Below are positions 1 to 6,934 of a stretch of 11,003 nucleotides of DNA, in pieces; the stretch's first letter is position 1; every line of letters begins with the position of its first letter. The notes under the pieces were generated by a model that saw nothing but the letters and a program-made list of their open reading frames with translations, ran no database searches and was not told where the DNA came from. The stretch is from JACQAI01 sp035507915 (GTDB taxonomy: Bacteria > Pseudomonadota > Alphaproteobacteria > Elsterales > Elsteraceae): contig DATJNS010000205.1 of the NCBI GenBank assembly GCA_035507915.1, positions 1-11,003 of the forward strand, given 5' to 3'. The position numbers and the translations under genes were made by a program.

Positions 1-131
1 CCAACACCGCGAAGTTCACCGCCCACACCGGCTGGCGGCCCGAGATCCCCTACGAGCAGACCATGCGCGACCTCTTGGACTACTGGCGCGCCCGCGTCGC
101 ACGCGAGGGCGACCGGTTCCTGGTCCGCTGA
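1..131 (+). CDS. GDP-mannose 4,6-dehydratase-like sugar-nucleotide dehydratase (3' end only)
   Basis: Only the last 42 codons are present; the gene begins left of the window. The first complete codon is at position 3 and the frame closes at TGA 129-131. The tail contains TGWRPEIPYEQT followed by MRDLLDYWR. A GW-x-P-x-I-P-[FY]-E-x-T, then D-LL-x-YWR ending is typical, from family knowledge, of NAD(P)-dependent extended SDRs annotated as GDP-mannose 4,6-dehydratase or GDP-6-deoxymannose reductase. Such enzymes convert GDP-mannose to GDP-4-keto-6-deoxymannose in the cytoplasm, or reduce that product. The Rossmann fold and active site are outside the window, so the exact reaction cannot be read. 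It lies 20 bases upstream of another extended SDR on the same strand, so the two are probably co-transcribed and act in one nucleotide-sugar pathway. Confidence 0.75.
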   Translation, partial: NTAKFTAHTGWRPEIPYEQTMRDLLDYWRARVAREGDRFLVR

Positions 132-151
132 CCGACGAGGACCAACGAGAC

Positions 152-1141
152 ATGGGCTTCTACGCGGGCAAGAAGATCCTGGTCACCGGCGGCACCGGCC
201 TGATCGGCCGACCGTTGGTCGAGATGCTGGTGGCTGCTGGCGCCGAGGTCGACGTGGTGTCGCTCGACGAGCCGAGCCGCGCGCCGCCCGGCTGCCGCTT
301 CAAGCGCGCCGACCTGCGGGCATTCGACCAATGCCTCGAGGTCTGCCGCGGTCACGAGATCGTCTTCCAGCTCGCCGGCGTCAAGGGCTCGCCCGCCATG
401 ACGGCGCAGCAGCCGGCGAGCTTCTTCGTGCCGACCATCACGTTCTCGATCAACATGATGGAAGCGGCGCGCCAGGCCGGCGTCGCGCGCTACCTGTTCA
501 CCTCGAGCGTCGGCGTCTACGCGCCCGCCGAGGTGTTCCGCGAGGACGACGTCTGGCAGACTTTCCCGTCGCCCAACGACCGTTTCGCCGGCTGGGCCAA
601 GCGCATGGGCGAGCTGCAGGCCGAGGCCTATCGGATCCAGTACGGCTGGGACAAGATCTCGATCGTGCGACCGGCAAACGTCTACGGTCCCTACGACAAT
701 TTCGACCCGGCCAACGCGATGGTCATCCCGTCCCTGATCGCACGCGCGGTCGGCGGCGAGCGTCCGCTGACCGTGTGGGGCGACGGGTCGCCGGTGCGCG
801 ACTTCATCCACGCGCGCGACGTCGCGCGCGGCATGATGCTGGTGGTCGAGCAAGGTTTCAACCAGCCGGTCAATCTCGGTTCCGGCGCCGGCGTGCGCAT
901 CCGCGACATCGCCGAGACGGTGGCGCGCCTGATGGGTATCGCGCTGGTGTGGGACACGACCAAGCCGGCGGGCGACGCCAGGCGGCTGATGGACACCGCG
1001 CGCGCCGAATCGATCGGCTTCCGGCCCGCGGTGTCGCTCGAGGACGGCATCGCGGAGACCTTGGCGTGGTACCGCGAGAACGGCAACCAGGCCGACCTGC
1101 GCTACAATGCCTTCACCGACAAGACCTACGCGGCATCGTGA
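152..1141 (+). CDS. NAD-dependent epimerase/dehydratase (extended SDR, GDP-fucose-synthase-like)
   Basis: A 329-residue protein of normal length for extended SDRs that act on nucleotide sugars. It has the N-terminal Rossmann motif GGTGLIG (residues 13-19), an acidic D54 in RADLR, a TSS serine pair (117-119), the substrate-side motif RPANVYGPYDNFDP (173-186), and a late VWGDGSPVRDFIHARDVA stretch (208-225), all usual for this family. GDP-fucose synthases and similar C4 reductases/epimerases carry comparable NVYGP and RDF-H-DVA motifs. The catalytic YxxxK region reads FAGWAK (145-150): Lys150 is kept, but the position four before it is Ala146, not Tyr. The chemistry may therefore differ from a standard reductase. 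The ATG is preceded by GAGGA at 137-141. The gene sits between the dehydratase tail and a classical SDR with gaps of 20 and 13 bases, which suggests one operon. The exact substrate is inferred only. Confidence 0.85.
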   Translation: MGFYAGKKILVTGGTGLIGRPLVEMLVAAGAEVDVVSLDEPSRAPPGCRFKRADLRAFDQCLEVCRGHEIVFQLAGVKGSPAMTAQQPASFFVPTITFSINMMEAARQAGVARYLFTSSVGVYAPAEVFREDDVWQTFPSPNDRFAGWAKRMGELQAEAYRIQYGWDKISIVRPANVYGPYDNFDPANAMVIPSLIARAVGGERPLTVWGDGSPVRDFIHARDVARGMMLVVEQGFNQPVNLGSGAGVRIRDIAETVARLMGIALVWDTTKPAGDARRLMDTARAESIGFRPAVSLEDGIAETLAWYRENGNQADLRYNAFTDKTYAAS

Positions 1142-1154
1142 GCGAGACAGATCG

Positions 1155-1895
1155 GTGACCTCGAGCGATCGCCCCGTCATCCTGATCACCGGCGGCGCGG
1201 GCGGCATCGGCGCCGCGATCGCACGCGCCGCGGCGACCGAGTACCGGGTCGCGATCAGCTATCTCAGCAGTGCCGGGCCGGCCACGCGGCTGGCGGACGA
1301 GCTCGCGGCCGCCGGGACGGAGGCGCTCGCGGTCAGGGCGGATCTGCGCGCCGAGGCCGACATCGTGGCGCTGTTCGGCGCGGTCGATGCGCGGTTCGGT
1401 CGACTCGACTGCCTGGTGAACAACGCCGCCAAGACGGTGCGCGAAACGGTCGGCGAGCTCACCCAAGCAGGTCTCGAGGACATCCTGCGCAGCAACCTGG
1501 TGGGCCCCATGCTGTGCGCGCGCGAAGCGGCGCGCCGCATGGCGACGGGAAGCGGCGGGCGCGGCGGCAGCATCGTCAACCTGAGCTCGCAGGTCGCCAG
1601 CTTCGGCGGTGACCGTCTGCACGGCTACGCCGCGTCAAAAGGCGCGCTCGCGAGCTTCACGATCGGCCTCGCGCGCGAGCTCGCGCCACAAGGCATCAGG
1701 GTCAACGCCGTCAGCCCGGGGGTGGTTGACAGCGGCGTCCCCCTGACGCCCGAACGCCGGGCCGAGCTGGAGGCGAGCCTGCCGATGCGGCGGATCTGCC
1801 GCCCCGAGGAGGTCGCTGCCGTCGTATTATGGTTAGCGTCGCCGGCGGCGTCCTACGTCAGCGGCGCGATCGTGCCCGTCCACGCAGCGCGGTGA
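1155..1895 (+). CDS. Classical SDR oxidoreductase (FabG-like)
   Basis: Read from GTG 1155 this is a 246-residue classical short-chain dehydrogenase/reductase. The cofactor motif TGGAGGIG is at 12-19, NNAA at 89-92, and the catalytic tetrad is complete: N114, S145, Y158 and K162 (YAASK). The usual VNAVSPG segment is at 183-189. The C-terminal part resembles the common YVSGAxxxVDGG ending but finishes as VPVHAAR, without the final double glycine. An upstream in-frame ATG at 1107 would overlap the preceding gene by 35 bases and add a low-complexity Arg-rich leader, so GTG 1155 is preferred; its Shine-Dalgarno signal is weak. Known SDRs of this type reduce or oxidise carbonyl/hydroxyl groups with NAD(P)H. 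Between two sugar-nucleotide epimerases it probably works on a keto-sugar, but a fatty-acyl or other substrate cannot be excluded. Confidence 0.88.
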   Translation: MTSSDRPVILITGGAGGIGAAIARAAATEYRVAISYLSSAGPATRLADELAAAGTEALAVRADLRAEADIVALFGAVDARFGRLDCLVNNAAKTVRETVGELTQAGLEDILRSNLVGPMLCAREAARRMATGSGGRGGSIVNLSSQVASFGGDRLHGYAASKGALASFTIGLARELAPQGIRVNAVSPGVVDSGVPLTPERRAELEASLPMRRICRPEEVAAVVLWLASPAASYVSGAIVPVHAAR

Positions 1896-1916
1896 CGCGG
1901 TTCTAGAGAGGTCGCG

Positions 1917-2864
1917 ATGAAGAAGGTCCTGGTCTGCGGCGCCACGGGGTTCATCGGCCGCAATGCGGTCGAGCACCTGGCCAAGCGGGACGACCTCGAA
2001 GTCCACGCCGTGAGCTTCAACCGGCCGGAATACGACGTGCCCGGCGTGACGTGGCATCGGGCCGACTTGCGCGCGGTCGACGCGGTCAACGAGTTGGTCG
2101 CCGGCATGGACGTGATCGTCCAGGCGGCGGCCACAACCTCGGGCGCCAAGGACATCGTCTCGCGGCCCTACATCCACGTCACCGACAACGCAGTGATGAA
2201 CTCCCTGCTGCTGCGCGCCGCCTACGACCACAAGGTTGGCCAGTTCGTATTCTTCAGCTGCACCGTCATGCTGCCGTCGCGCGAGGAGCCCTGGGACGAG
2301 GACGGGTTCGACGGCGAGATTCATCCCCGTTACTTCGGCGTCGGCTGGACCAAGGTGTATGTCGAGAGGATGTGCGAGTTCTTCTCGCGCCTCGGCGTCA
2401 CCCGCTACACCGTGTTTCGCCACTCCAACATGTACGGCCCCCACGACAAGTTCGACCTCGAGCGCAGCCACGTGTTCGGCGCGACGATCACCAAGGCGAT
2501 GACCGCCGAGGACGGCAGGATCGTTGTGTGGGGCACCGGCGAAGAGGCACGCGACCTGTTGTACGTCGACGACCTGGTCGACGCCGTCGAGCGCGCGATC
2601 GACCGCCAGCGCGAGCCCTTCAAGCTCTACAACATCGGCGCCGGACACGCGGTGTCGATCAAGGACCTCGTGCACAAGATCGTCGCCGCATCGGGACGCG
2701 CGCTGCGCATCGAACACGATCTGTCGCAACCGACCATCAGGACGAGCCTGAGCGTCGATTGCGGCAAGGCGCGGGACGAGCTCGGCTGGCAGCCGCGCGT
2801 CGGCCTCGACGACGGCATCGCGCGCACCATCGCGTGGTGGCGGGCCAACCTCGCCAAACCGTGA
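1917..2864 (+). CDS. NAD-dependent epimerase/dehydratase (extended SDR) with VGWTK in place of YxxxK
   Basis: A 315-residue extended SDR starting at ATG 1917 behind a good Shine-Dalgarno GAGAGG (1906-1911). The Rossmann motif GATGFIG is at 8-14, with an acidic D50 in RADLR. The central FFSCTVMLPS stretch (112-121) replaces the usual serine-rich loop, and HSNMYGPHDKFD (169-180) is the family substrate loop. VVWGTGEEARDLLYVDDLV (203-221) marks the C-terminal substrate domain. The catalytic region reads YFGVGWTK (139-146): Lys146 is present, the residue four before it is Val142, and the only nearby Tyr (139) is seven before. Epimerases or dehydratases of this fold use NAD(P) to change C3, C4 or C5 of nucleotide sugars. 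It is the last gene of the plus-strand operon, 21 bases after the SDR, and converges with an FkbM gene. Its substrate is unknown. Confidence 0.85.
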   Translation: MKKVLVCGATGFIGRNAVEHLAKRDDLEVHAVSFNRPEYDVPGVTWHRADLRAVDAVNELVAGMDVIVQAAATTSGAKDIVSRPYIHVTDNAVMNSLLLRAAYDHKVGQFVFFSCTVMLPSREEPWDEDGFDGEIHPRYFGVGWTKVYVERMCEFFSRLGVTRYTVFRHSNMYGPHDKFDLERSHVFGATITKAMTAEDGRIVVWGTGEEARDLLYVDDLVDAVERAIDRQREPFKLYNIGAGHAVSIKDLVHKIVAASGRALRIEHDLSQPTIRTSLSVDCGKARDELGWQPRVGLDDGIARTIAWWRANLAKP

Positions 2865-2894
2865 CCCGCGGCGCCGAGCCGACGCGATACCCGG

Positions 2895-3800
2895 TCAGGC
2901 GCGCAGGTCACTGAGCGGCAGGTCGGATACGACGGCCTCGAGGTTCGGCAGATCGTCAGGGAAGAAGCGGCCGGCGAGCTCGAGGGCGAAATCCTTGAAG
3001 CCGAGCAGCAGCGCCGACGCGCAGGCGGCCGTCGCCTGGCGCGGCGAGAACGGCAGGTCGGGACCGTCGAACGGGTCCCGCAGGAAGATCGCGTCGGACC
3101 AGAACAACCGCTCGCGTTGGGCCACGGTCTCGGGCACGGTGCGTCGGGACCGATAGGCGGTATCGCCGAAGCCATAGAACGAGAAGCCGAGGTCGCGCAA
3201 CAGCAGCTCCACGTCGGAGAACAGCTTCTGGCCCCGATACACCGGGAAGAACAAGGTCTCGCACACCACCGCCACCGTGCGCTCGCGCAGGGTTGCGCGC
3301 GCGCTCTCCAGGATCTCGTACTCGGTGCCCTGGGTATCGAGCTTGAGGAACTCGCCCCAATATGGCTCGGCCGCACGCCGCGAGCTCGACAGAACGCCGT
3401 CGAGCGTGTCGAGCTCGATCTCGGTTTGGCCGACGACGCGCCATTTCGGCATGATGTAGCGCTGCGTGAAGCAGGGATCGGGCTCGCGCAGCGAATTGTT
3501 GAAGGCGTGGTTGAAGAGGTGGAGCGTACCTCGCCCCTTGGCGCCGCCGAGTCCGATGGCCTCGAACGCGAGCTGCGCCCACGGACCTCGGGGCATCGCC
3601 GCGAGCGTCGCGAGAGCCGACGTGTCAGCCTCGAAACCGAGCACTGCGGTCCCCCCCGCGAGCGGCGCCACGAGCGGGTGTATGCCGCCGCGCGCGCCGA
3701 CGTCCACGAAGCCCAGCGGCTGCGCGTTCAGCGCCCGGAACAGCGCCGTCGTCCGAAACGCGGGATGGTCCCAGAGTAGGTTGACGGGGTCGTCGGTCAC
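2895..3800 (-). CDS. FkbM-family SAM-dependent methyltransferase (copy 1)
   Basis: A 301-residue FkbM-type class I methyltransferase. It has FVDVGARGG (31-39, the SAM-binding motif I), LGFEAD (54-59, acidic end of strand 2), the SLREPD block (103-108), and LKLDTQGTEYEIL (152-164), which matches the family motif I-D-x-x-G-x-E. It ends with a helical tail after RDPFD (241-245) containing ALLLGFKDFALELAG (263-277). FkbM enzymes generally O-methylate sugars or polyketides. The start is GTG 3800, with a G-rich Shine-Dalgarno site eight bases upstream (about 3809-3817). This is the last gene of the minus-strand operon. It is a gap-free, same-length paralogue (about 72% identity by hand alignment) of the gene at 8779-9684. 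The target hydroxyl cannot be deduced from sequence. Confidence 0.9.
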   Translation of the reverse strand: MTDDPVNLLWDHPAFRTTALFRALNAQPLGFVDVGARGGIHPLVAPLAGGTAVLGFEADTSALATLAAMPRGPWAQLAFEAIGLGGAKGRGTLHLFNHAFNNSLREPDPCFTQRYIMPKWRVVGQTEIELDTLDGVLSSSRRAAEPYWGEFLKLDTQGTEYEILESARATLRERTVAVVCETLFFPVYRGQKLFSDVELLLRDLGFSFYGFGDTAYRSRRTVPETVAQRERLFWSDAIFLRDPFDGPDLPFSPRQATAACASALLLGFKDFALELAGRFFPDDLPNLEAVVSDLPLSDLRA

Positions 3801-3834
3801 GGGCGATGCCCCCCCTCGCGGCGAGCCAATCTAC

Positions 3835-3870
3835 CAGTTCGGAATGCGTGTATGCGGCGCACCCGAACTG
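3835..3870 (-). other. Inverted repeat between methyltransferase genes
   Basis: CAGTTCGG (3835-3842) and CCGAACTG (3863-3870) are perfect 8-base inverted repeats around a 20-base loop. They lie in the 103-base gap between the class I methyltransferase stop and the FkbM start. The minus-strand transcript could fold here, but there is no T-run after it, so it is not a classic intrinsic terminator. It could be an RNA-processing or attenuation hairpin, or chance. Confidence 0.3.
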
Positions 3871-3903
3871 ATCCGCCAGCCAGCGCCCGAGCGTTCCGCT
3901 GTT

Positions 3904-4863
3904 TCATCGCGCGCGCCGCGGCGGCGCCGGGCGCGGCCGCCAGACGATCAGGCTGTAGCCTTCGTGGAACTGGCTGCCGAGACCGAAGCGATGGCGATCG
4001 ACGATCTCGATCCGGCCGGATTGGGCGAGCCGCTCGAGGGCCGGTAGGAAACCCACGAGATAGTTGCGCTTGTTGTGGTACTCGAGCGCCAGGTAGTCGA
4101 ACAGAGTGGCGGCATCGTAGAGCTCCGCGAGCGGCTCCAGATGCACGCACAGGCGCGGCTGTCGCTCCAGCAGCATGTCGATGATCGGCTGCACGGCGGC
4201 GCCCAGTTGTTCGAGCGCATGGACCGTCAGGACCGTCGTGTCGCCGTCGATCGGCAGCGCCGCGGCACCTTCCAGGGTTAGCATGTTGAAGCGCGATCCG
4301 GTCAGCCGTCCGATTGAGGGCGCCGCTGCGGCCATGATGTCAACCGAGGCCTGCGCCCAATCGGCACCGTGCAGCGCCGCCTCCGGCGCAATCTCGTGCG
4401 CCAGCAGGAGGTTGAGCCCGGTGCCACAGCCGAGCTCGACGATGTGGCGCGCGTCCGCGAGGTGGCGGCGCAGCACGATACGACGGACCAGCAGATCGAG
4501 CGCATTGAGGAAGCCGTCGGTCTCGGCCGCGACATAGCCGCCGGCGAGCCGGATCACGACCTGGCCCCGGTAGTATTGCGGCCGCAGCACCTCGAGGGCG
4601 AAGCCATCGCGGCGCACGTCGGCCAGGACCTCGCTCCACCCGCGTTCCCATACGGTGTTGTCGTCGCCGCCCGAGACCCTGAGATCCTTGTGCAGCTCGC
4701 GCAGCACGCCGAGGATCGCCCGGTCGCGATCCTCGTCGGCCAGGAACGCGCAGCGCAGGTCCGGCAGGCTGACGCCAGCAGCGCGCGTTACCTCGTTCGC
4801 CGGCACACCGAGCAAGCCGGCGAGCCGTTGTGTATCGAGCCGCTCCAACGCGGGTGTCGTCAC
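3904..4863 (-). CDS. Class I SAM-dependent methyltransferase
   Basis: A 319-residue protein read from GTG 4863. Motif I is clear: HIVELGCGTGLNLL (140-153), with the next acidic/aromatic segment at GADWAQAS (167-173) fitting the end of strand 2. A long N-terminal region (1-135) precedes the methyltransferase fold. The C-terminal part carries a histidine- and aromatic-rich block (VHLEPLAELYD 240-250, EYHNKRNYLVGF 261-272) and ends with SLIVWRP, as in many Rossmann methyltransferases. GTG was chosen because it overlaps the stop of the upstream gene as GTGA (4860-4863), a typical translational coupling; a frame extension further upstream would lie inside that gene. It probably methylates a sugar or a product of the adjacent oxygenase, but the acceptor is unknown. 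The exact subfamily is not recognised. Confidence 0.82.
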   Translation of the reverse strand: MTTPALERLDTQRLAGLLGVPANEVTRAAGVSLPDLRCAFLADEDRDRAILGVLRELHKDLRVSGGDDNTVWERGWSEVLADVRRDGFALEVLRPQYYRGQVVIRLAGGYVAAETDGFLNALDLLVRRIVLRRHLADARHIVELGCGTGLNLLLAHEIAPEAALHGADWAQASVDIMAAAAPSIGRLTGSRFNMLTLEGAAALPIDGDTTVLTVHALEQLGAAVQPIIDMLLERQPRLCVHLEPLAELYDAATLFDYLALEYHNKRNYLVGFLPALERLAQSGRIEIVDRHRFGLGSQFHEGYSLIVWRPRPAPPRRAR

Positions 4864-5780
4864 GTCGATAGCGCTTGCGTGCCGAACATGACCTCGTAAC
4901 CGACCGTCGAGCGATCGGCGCCTTTGAACGGCGCAAGCGGCTCCTTGGTCACCAACAGGCGCCCGCGACCGTAGTCGAGCCACTCGTCGACAGGGAACAG
5001 CACCTTGAGCGGCTCCGGCGGCGGCCGGCCGTCGCTCGCGAGCTGGTCGCGCGCCAAACAGCGGAAGTCGAGCGACAGGCGCAGGCCGGGTCCCGGCTTC
5101 TGGGTCTGGTGCAACAGGTAGGCGTCGAACAGGGTGAGGCCGCCGCGGCACCAGCCGTCGCTGTAGCGGCGCGCCTGCGCGGCGATCTCGGCGCCCTCGG
5201 CGAAATCCGTCAATGGCCGCACCAAGTTCTCCGGCATCTCGCGCGGCTCGAAATATTCGACCCGAAGGCGCTCGACGTCGCCCAGCAGCGGCAGCATCGC
5301 GATGATCGCGCCCGCCGGATCGCCGGCCCAGATGTCGGAGTGCAATTTCGTTGCCGAACGGGCGCGCCGATCGAGCGCAGCTTGAGGCGTGCCCTCGACG
5401 AGCCGCAGGTTGATCGGGAATTGCACGTGCGAGAAATGTCGATCGAGTCCCAGCTCGACGAAAACCTCAGCGAACATCCGGTGGAAATTGTTGTAGGCGA
5501 GCGCGGTCGGCTCCTTCGGCAGCATCAGCCCGTTCGGGGTGATGTTCGGCAGCTTCAGGAGCCAGTCCCCGTAGGCCTCCACCAGATCTTCGCGCTGCGC
5601 GAACCGCTCGCCGCGATGGTATGCGCTGAGGGTGCACCAGAGATAATTGATCACGCCGCCGGTGATGCGCGACAGCTGCCCCTGGTTCAGCTCGATCGTG
5701 TGCAACAACGGCTGCTTGACCAGGAGCGGCAGGCCGCGCGTGGTGCTTTCGAGCCTTTCGATCCGGTCCGTGAAGGCCAT
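4860..5780 (-). CDS. Putative 2OG-Fe(II) oxygenase, divergent StrG-like
   Basis: A 306-residue protein not recognised from overall similarity, but its motifs point to the double-stranded beta-helix 2-oxoglutarate/Fe(II) oxygenase fold. The proximal iron site is LHSDIW (H147, D149). The distal site is FDAYLLHQTQ (H224), followed ten residues later by R234, a candidate 2-oxoglutarate-binding Arg, and then SLDFR (236-240). These blocks match the StrG-like protein at 6935-7831 without gaps: H-x-D-x3-G-x-P-x3-I-x3-LPL at the first site, and F-D-x3-L-H-x-T-Q at the second. Members of this fold hydroxylate, desaturate or epimerise small molecules. The start is ATG 5780, where the Shine-Dalgarno signal is weak. 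The gene is translationally coupled to the methyltransferase downstream, which suggests a hydroxylate-then-methylate pair. Function is inferred from motifs only. Confidence 0.75.
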   Translation of the reverse strand: MAFTDRIERLESTTRGLPLLVKQPLLHTIELNQGQLSRITGGVINYLWCTLSAYHRGERFAQREDLVEAYGDWLLKLPNITPNGLMLPKEPTALAYNNFHRMFAEVFVELGLDRHFSHVQFPINLRLVEGTPQAALDRRARSATKLHSDIWAGDPAGAIIAMLPLLGDVERLRVEYFEPREMPENLVRPLTDFAEGAEIAAQARRYSDGWCRGGLTLFDAYLLHQTQKPGPGLRLSLDFRCLARDQLASDGRPPPEPLKVLFPVDEWLDYGRGRLLVTKEPLAPFKGADRSTVGYEVMFGTQALST

Positions 5781-5869
5781 GGTCAGTGCCGCGTCACGAC
5801 GGGGGTTGAACAGTACCGCACGACCTCGCGGCCTTCAAATCTTTGCCGAACCACAAGGTCACGTCCAAA

Positions 5870-6901
5870 TCAGTCCTTTAGGTCGTGGAATGTCTGGTAG
5901 TCGCGGTACGCATCGATGAGCTTCCCGACCGCGACGGTTACCGATCCGGCATTCGCCTGGGCGCGCATCAGCGCAGCCTCCAGGGCCGAAACGAGCGCGG
6001 CTGTGTCGGCGCGCGCCACGTTCGATACCAGCGCCCTCAAGGCCGGATCGCGCGCGCCGGCGTCGGCCAGCTCCGAGGCAAAATCGAAGAACCCCAGCAG
6101 CAGCGCGGCGACGGTGAGGACGTCGGTCATTCGGCGCGCGAGCGCCGCCGCCGGCTCCCGGTCGAACGGATCCTTGAAGAAGACCGCATCCGCCTGAATC
6201 AACCGTTCGCGGCCGAACGACTGGCGCTTGTCGATCCGCTTGGTCGCGCGATGTTGGGGGTCGAGAAAGCCATAGAAGGCGAACCCGGCATCACGCAGCA
6301 GCAACTCGATCTCCGAGAACAGCTTGATGCCCTCGTAGGCCGGCATGAATTGAGTCTCGCACACGATGCACAAGGTACATTCGGCCAGCGCCCGATGAGC
6401 ACCTCTGAGGATGTCGTGCTCTGCTCCCTGGACGTCGATCTTGACGATCTCCGGGGCAGGCAGACCGTTCGGCGCCGCGGCTCTCAGCTCGTCCACGGTC
6501 GTGGCCACCAAGTCCAGCCTGGAGACCTCGTCGAAACCGAGAAACCCGTAACGCTCGACCGGCAAGCGGCGCGCTGGATAGATCGAACTGTTGTTCGGCT
6601 TGCCGAGCAGATGGAATGCGACCGGTCCCGATGTCCCGGCGAGAACCGCGCTGGACACGGTGTAACCCGCCCACCGACCTTCCGACGGCACCTGGTTGCG
6701 CAGGCGCTCCGCCTCGGCGGCATCGGCCTCAAAAGAGACGACGTTGCACAGTTCTGGGACCGGGTGGAACAACGGATCGACGCCCCAGCGCGCTCCGATG
6801 TCCCAAACGCCTATCGGCTCCCGACGCAACGATGCGGCGAGCTCGCTGTCGAAGAACGCGTTGGCGGTCAAGTGTTGACGCGTGACGGCTGGCGCTGCCA
6901 T
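5870..6901 (-). CDS. FkbM-family SAM-dependent methyltransferase (copy 2, divergent)
   Basis: A 343-residue FkbM methyltransferase, clearly more distant from the other two copies. Motif I is VWDIGARWG (32-40), followed by VVSFEAD (54-60), NNSSIYPARR (103-112, the counterpart of the SLREPD block) and the family signature VKIDVQGAEHDIL (153-165). The tail contains FFKDPFD (241-247) and ALLLGFFDFASELAD (266-280), shared with copies 1 and 3, then about 60 further residues, mostly Ala-rich helix. It starts at ATG 6901 with no clear Shine-Dalgarno site, 33 bases after the StrG-like gene. The frame stays open for 28 codons beyond its TGA (5870-5872) and closes at 5783-5785, two bases before the next gene. 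The C terminus may therefore be truncated by a nonsense change. It probably O-methylates a sugar hydroxyl; the acceptor is unknown. Confidence 0.88.
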   Translation of the reverse strand: MAAPAVTRQHLTANAFFDSELAASLRREPIGVWDIGARWGVDPLFHPVPELCNVVSFEADAAEAERLRNQVPSEGRWAGYTVSSAVLAGTSGPVAFHLLGKPNNSSIYPARRLPVERYGFLGFDEVSRLDLVATTVDELRAAAPNGLPAPEIVKIDVQGAEHDILRGAHRALAECTLCIVCETQFMPAYEGIKLFSEIELLLRDAGFAFYGFLDPQHRATKRIDKRQSFGRERLIQADAVFFKDPFDREPAAALARRMTDVLTVAALLLGFFDFASELADAGARDPALRALVSNVARADTAALVSALEAALMRAQANAGSVTVAVGKLIDAYRDYQTFHDLKD

Positions 6902-6934
6902 GCCAATATCAGGTCCGGCTCGGTTGGCGAAGGC

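Noticed and set aside
1107..1154. ATG 1107 as start of the classical SDR
   Set aside because: It overlaps the preceding gene and adds an Arg/Pro/Thr-rich leader before the Rossmann motif. GTG 1155 gives a normal SDR N terminus.
2865..2894. Terminator between the convergent operons
   Set aside because: The 30 bases are GC-rich with only short self-complementarity (around gcggcgccg) and no T-run on either strand.
4864..5151. Upstream extension of the class I methyltransferase
   Set aside because: It lies wholly inside the oxygenase gene in another frame and is Arg/Pro-rich. The GTGA overlap gives a better start.
5839..5868. Internal promoter before the divergent oxygenase (TTGGAC, 18 bases, AAAGAT on the minus strand)
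   Set aside because: The -10 matches only half the consensus and the stretch is AT-richer by chance or from coding remnant; not enough to call a promoter.
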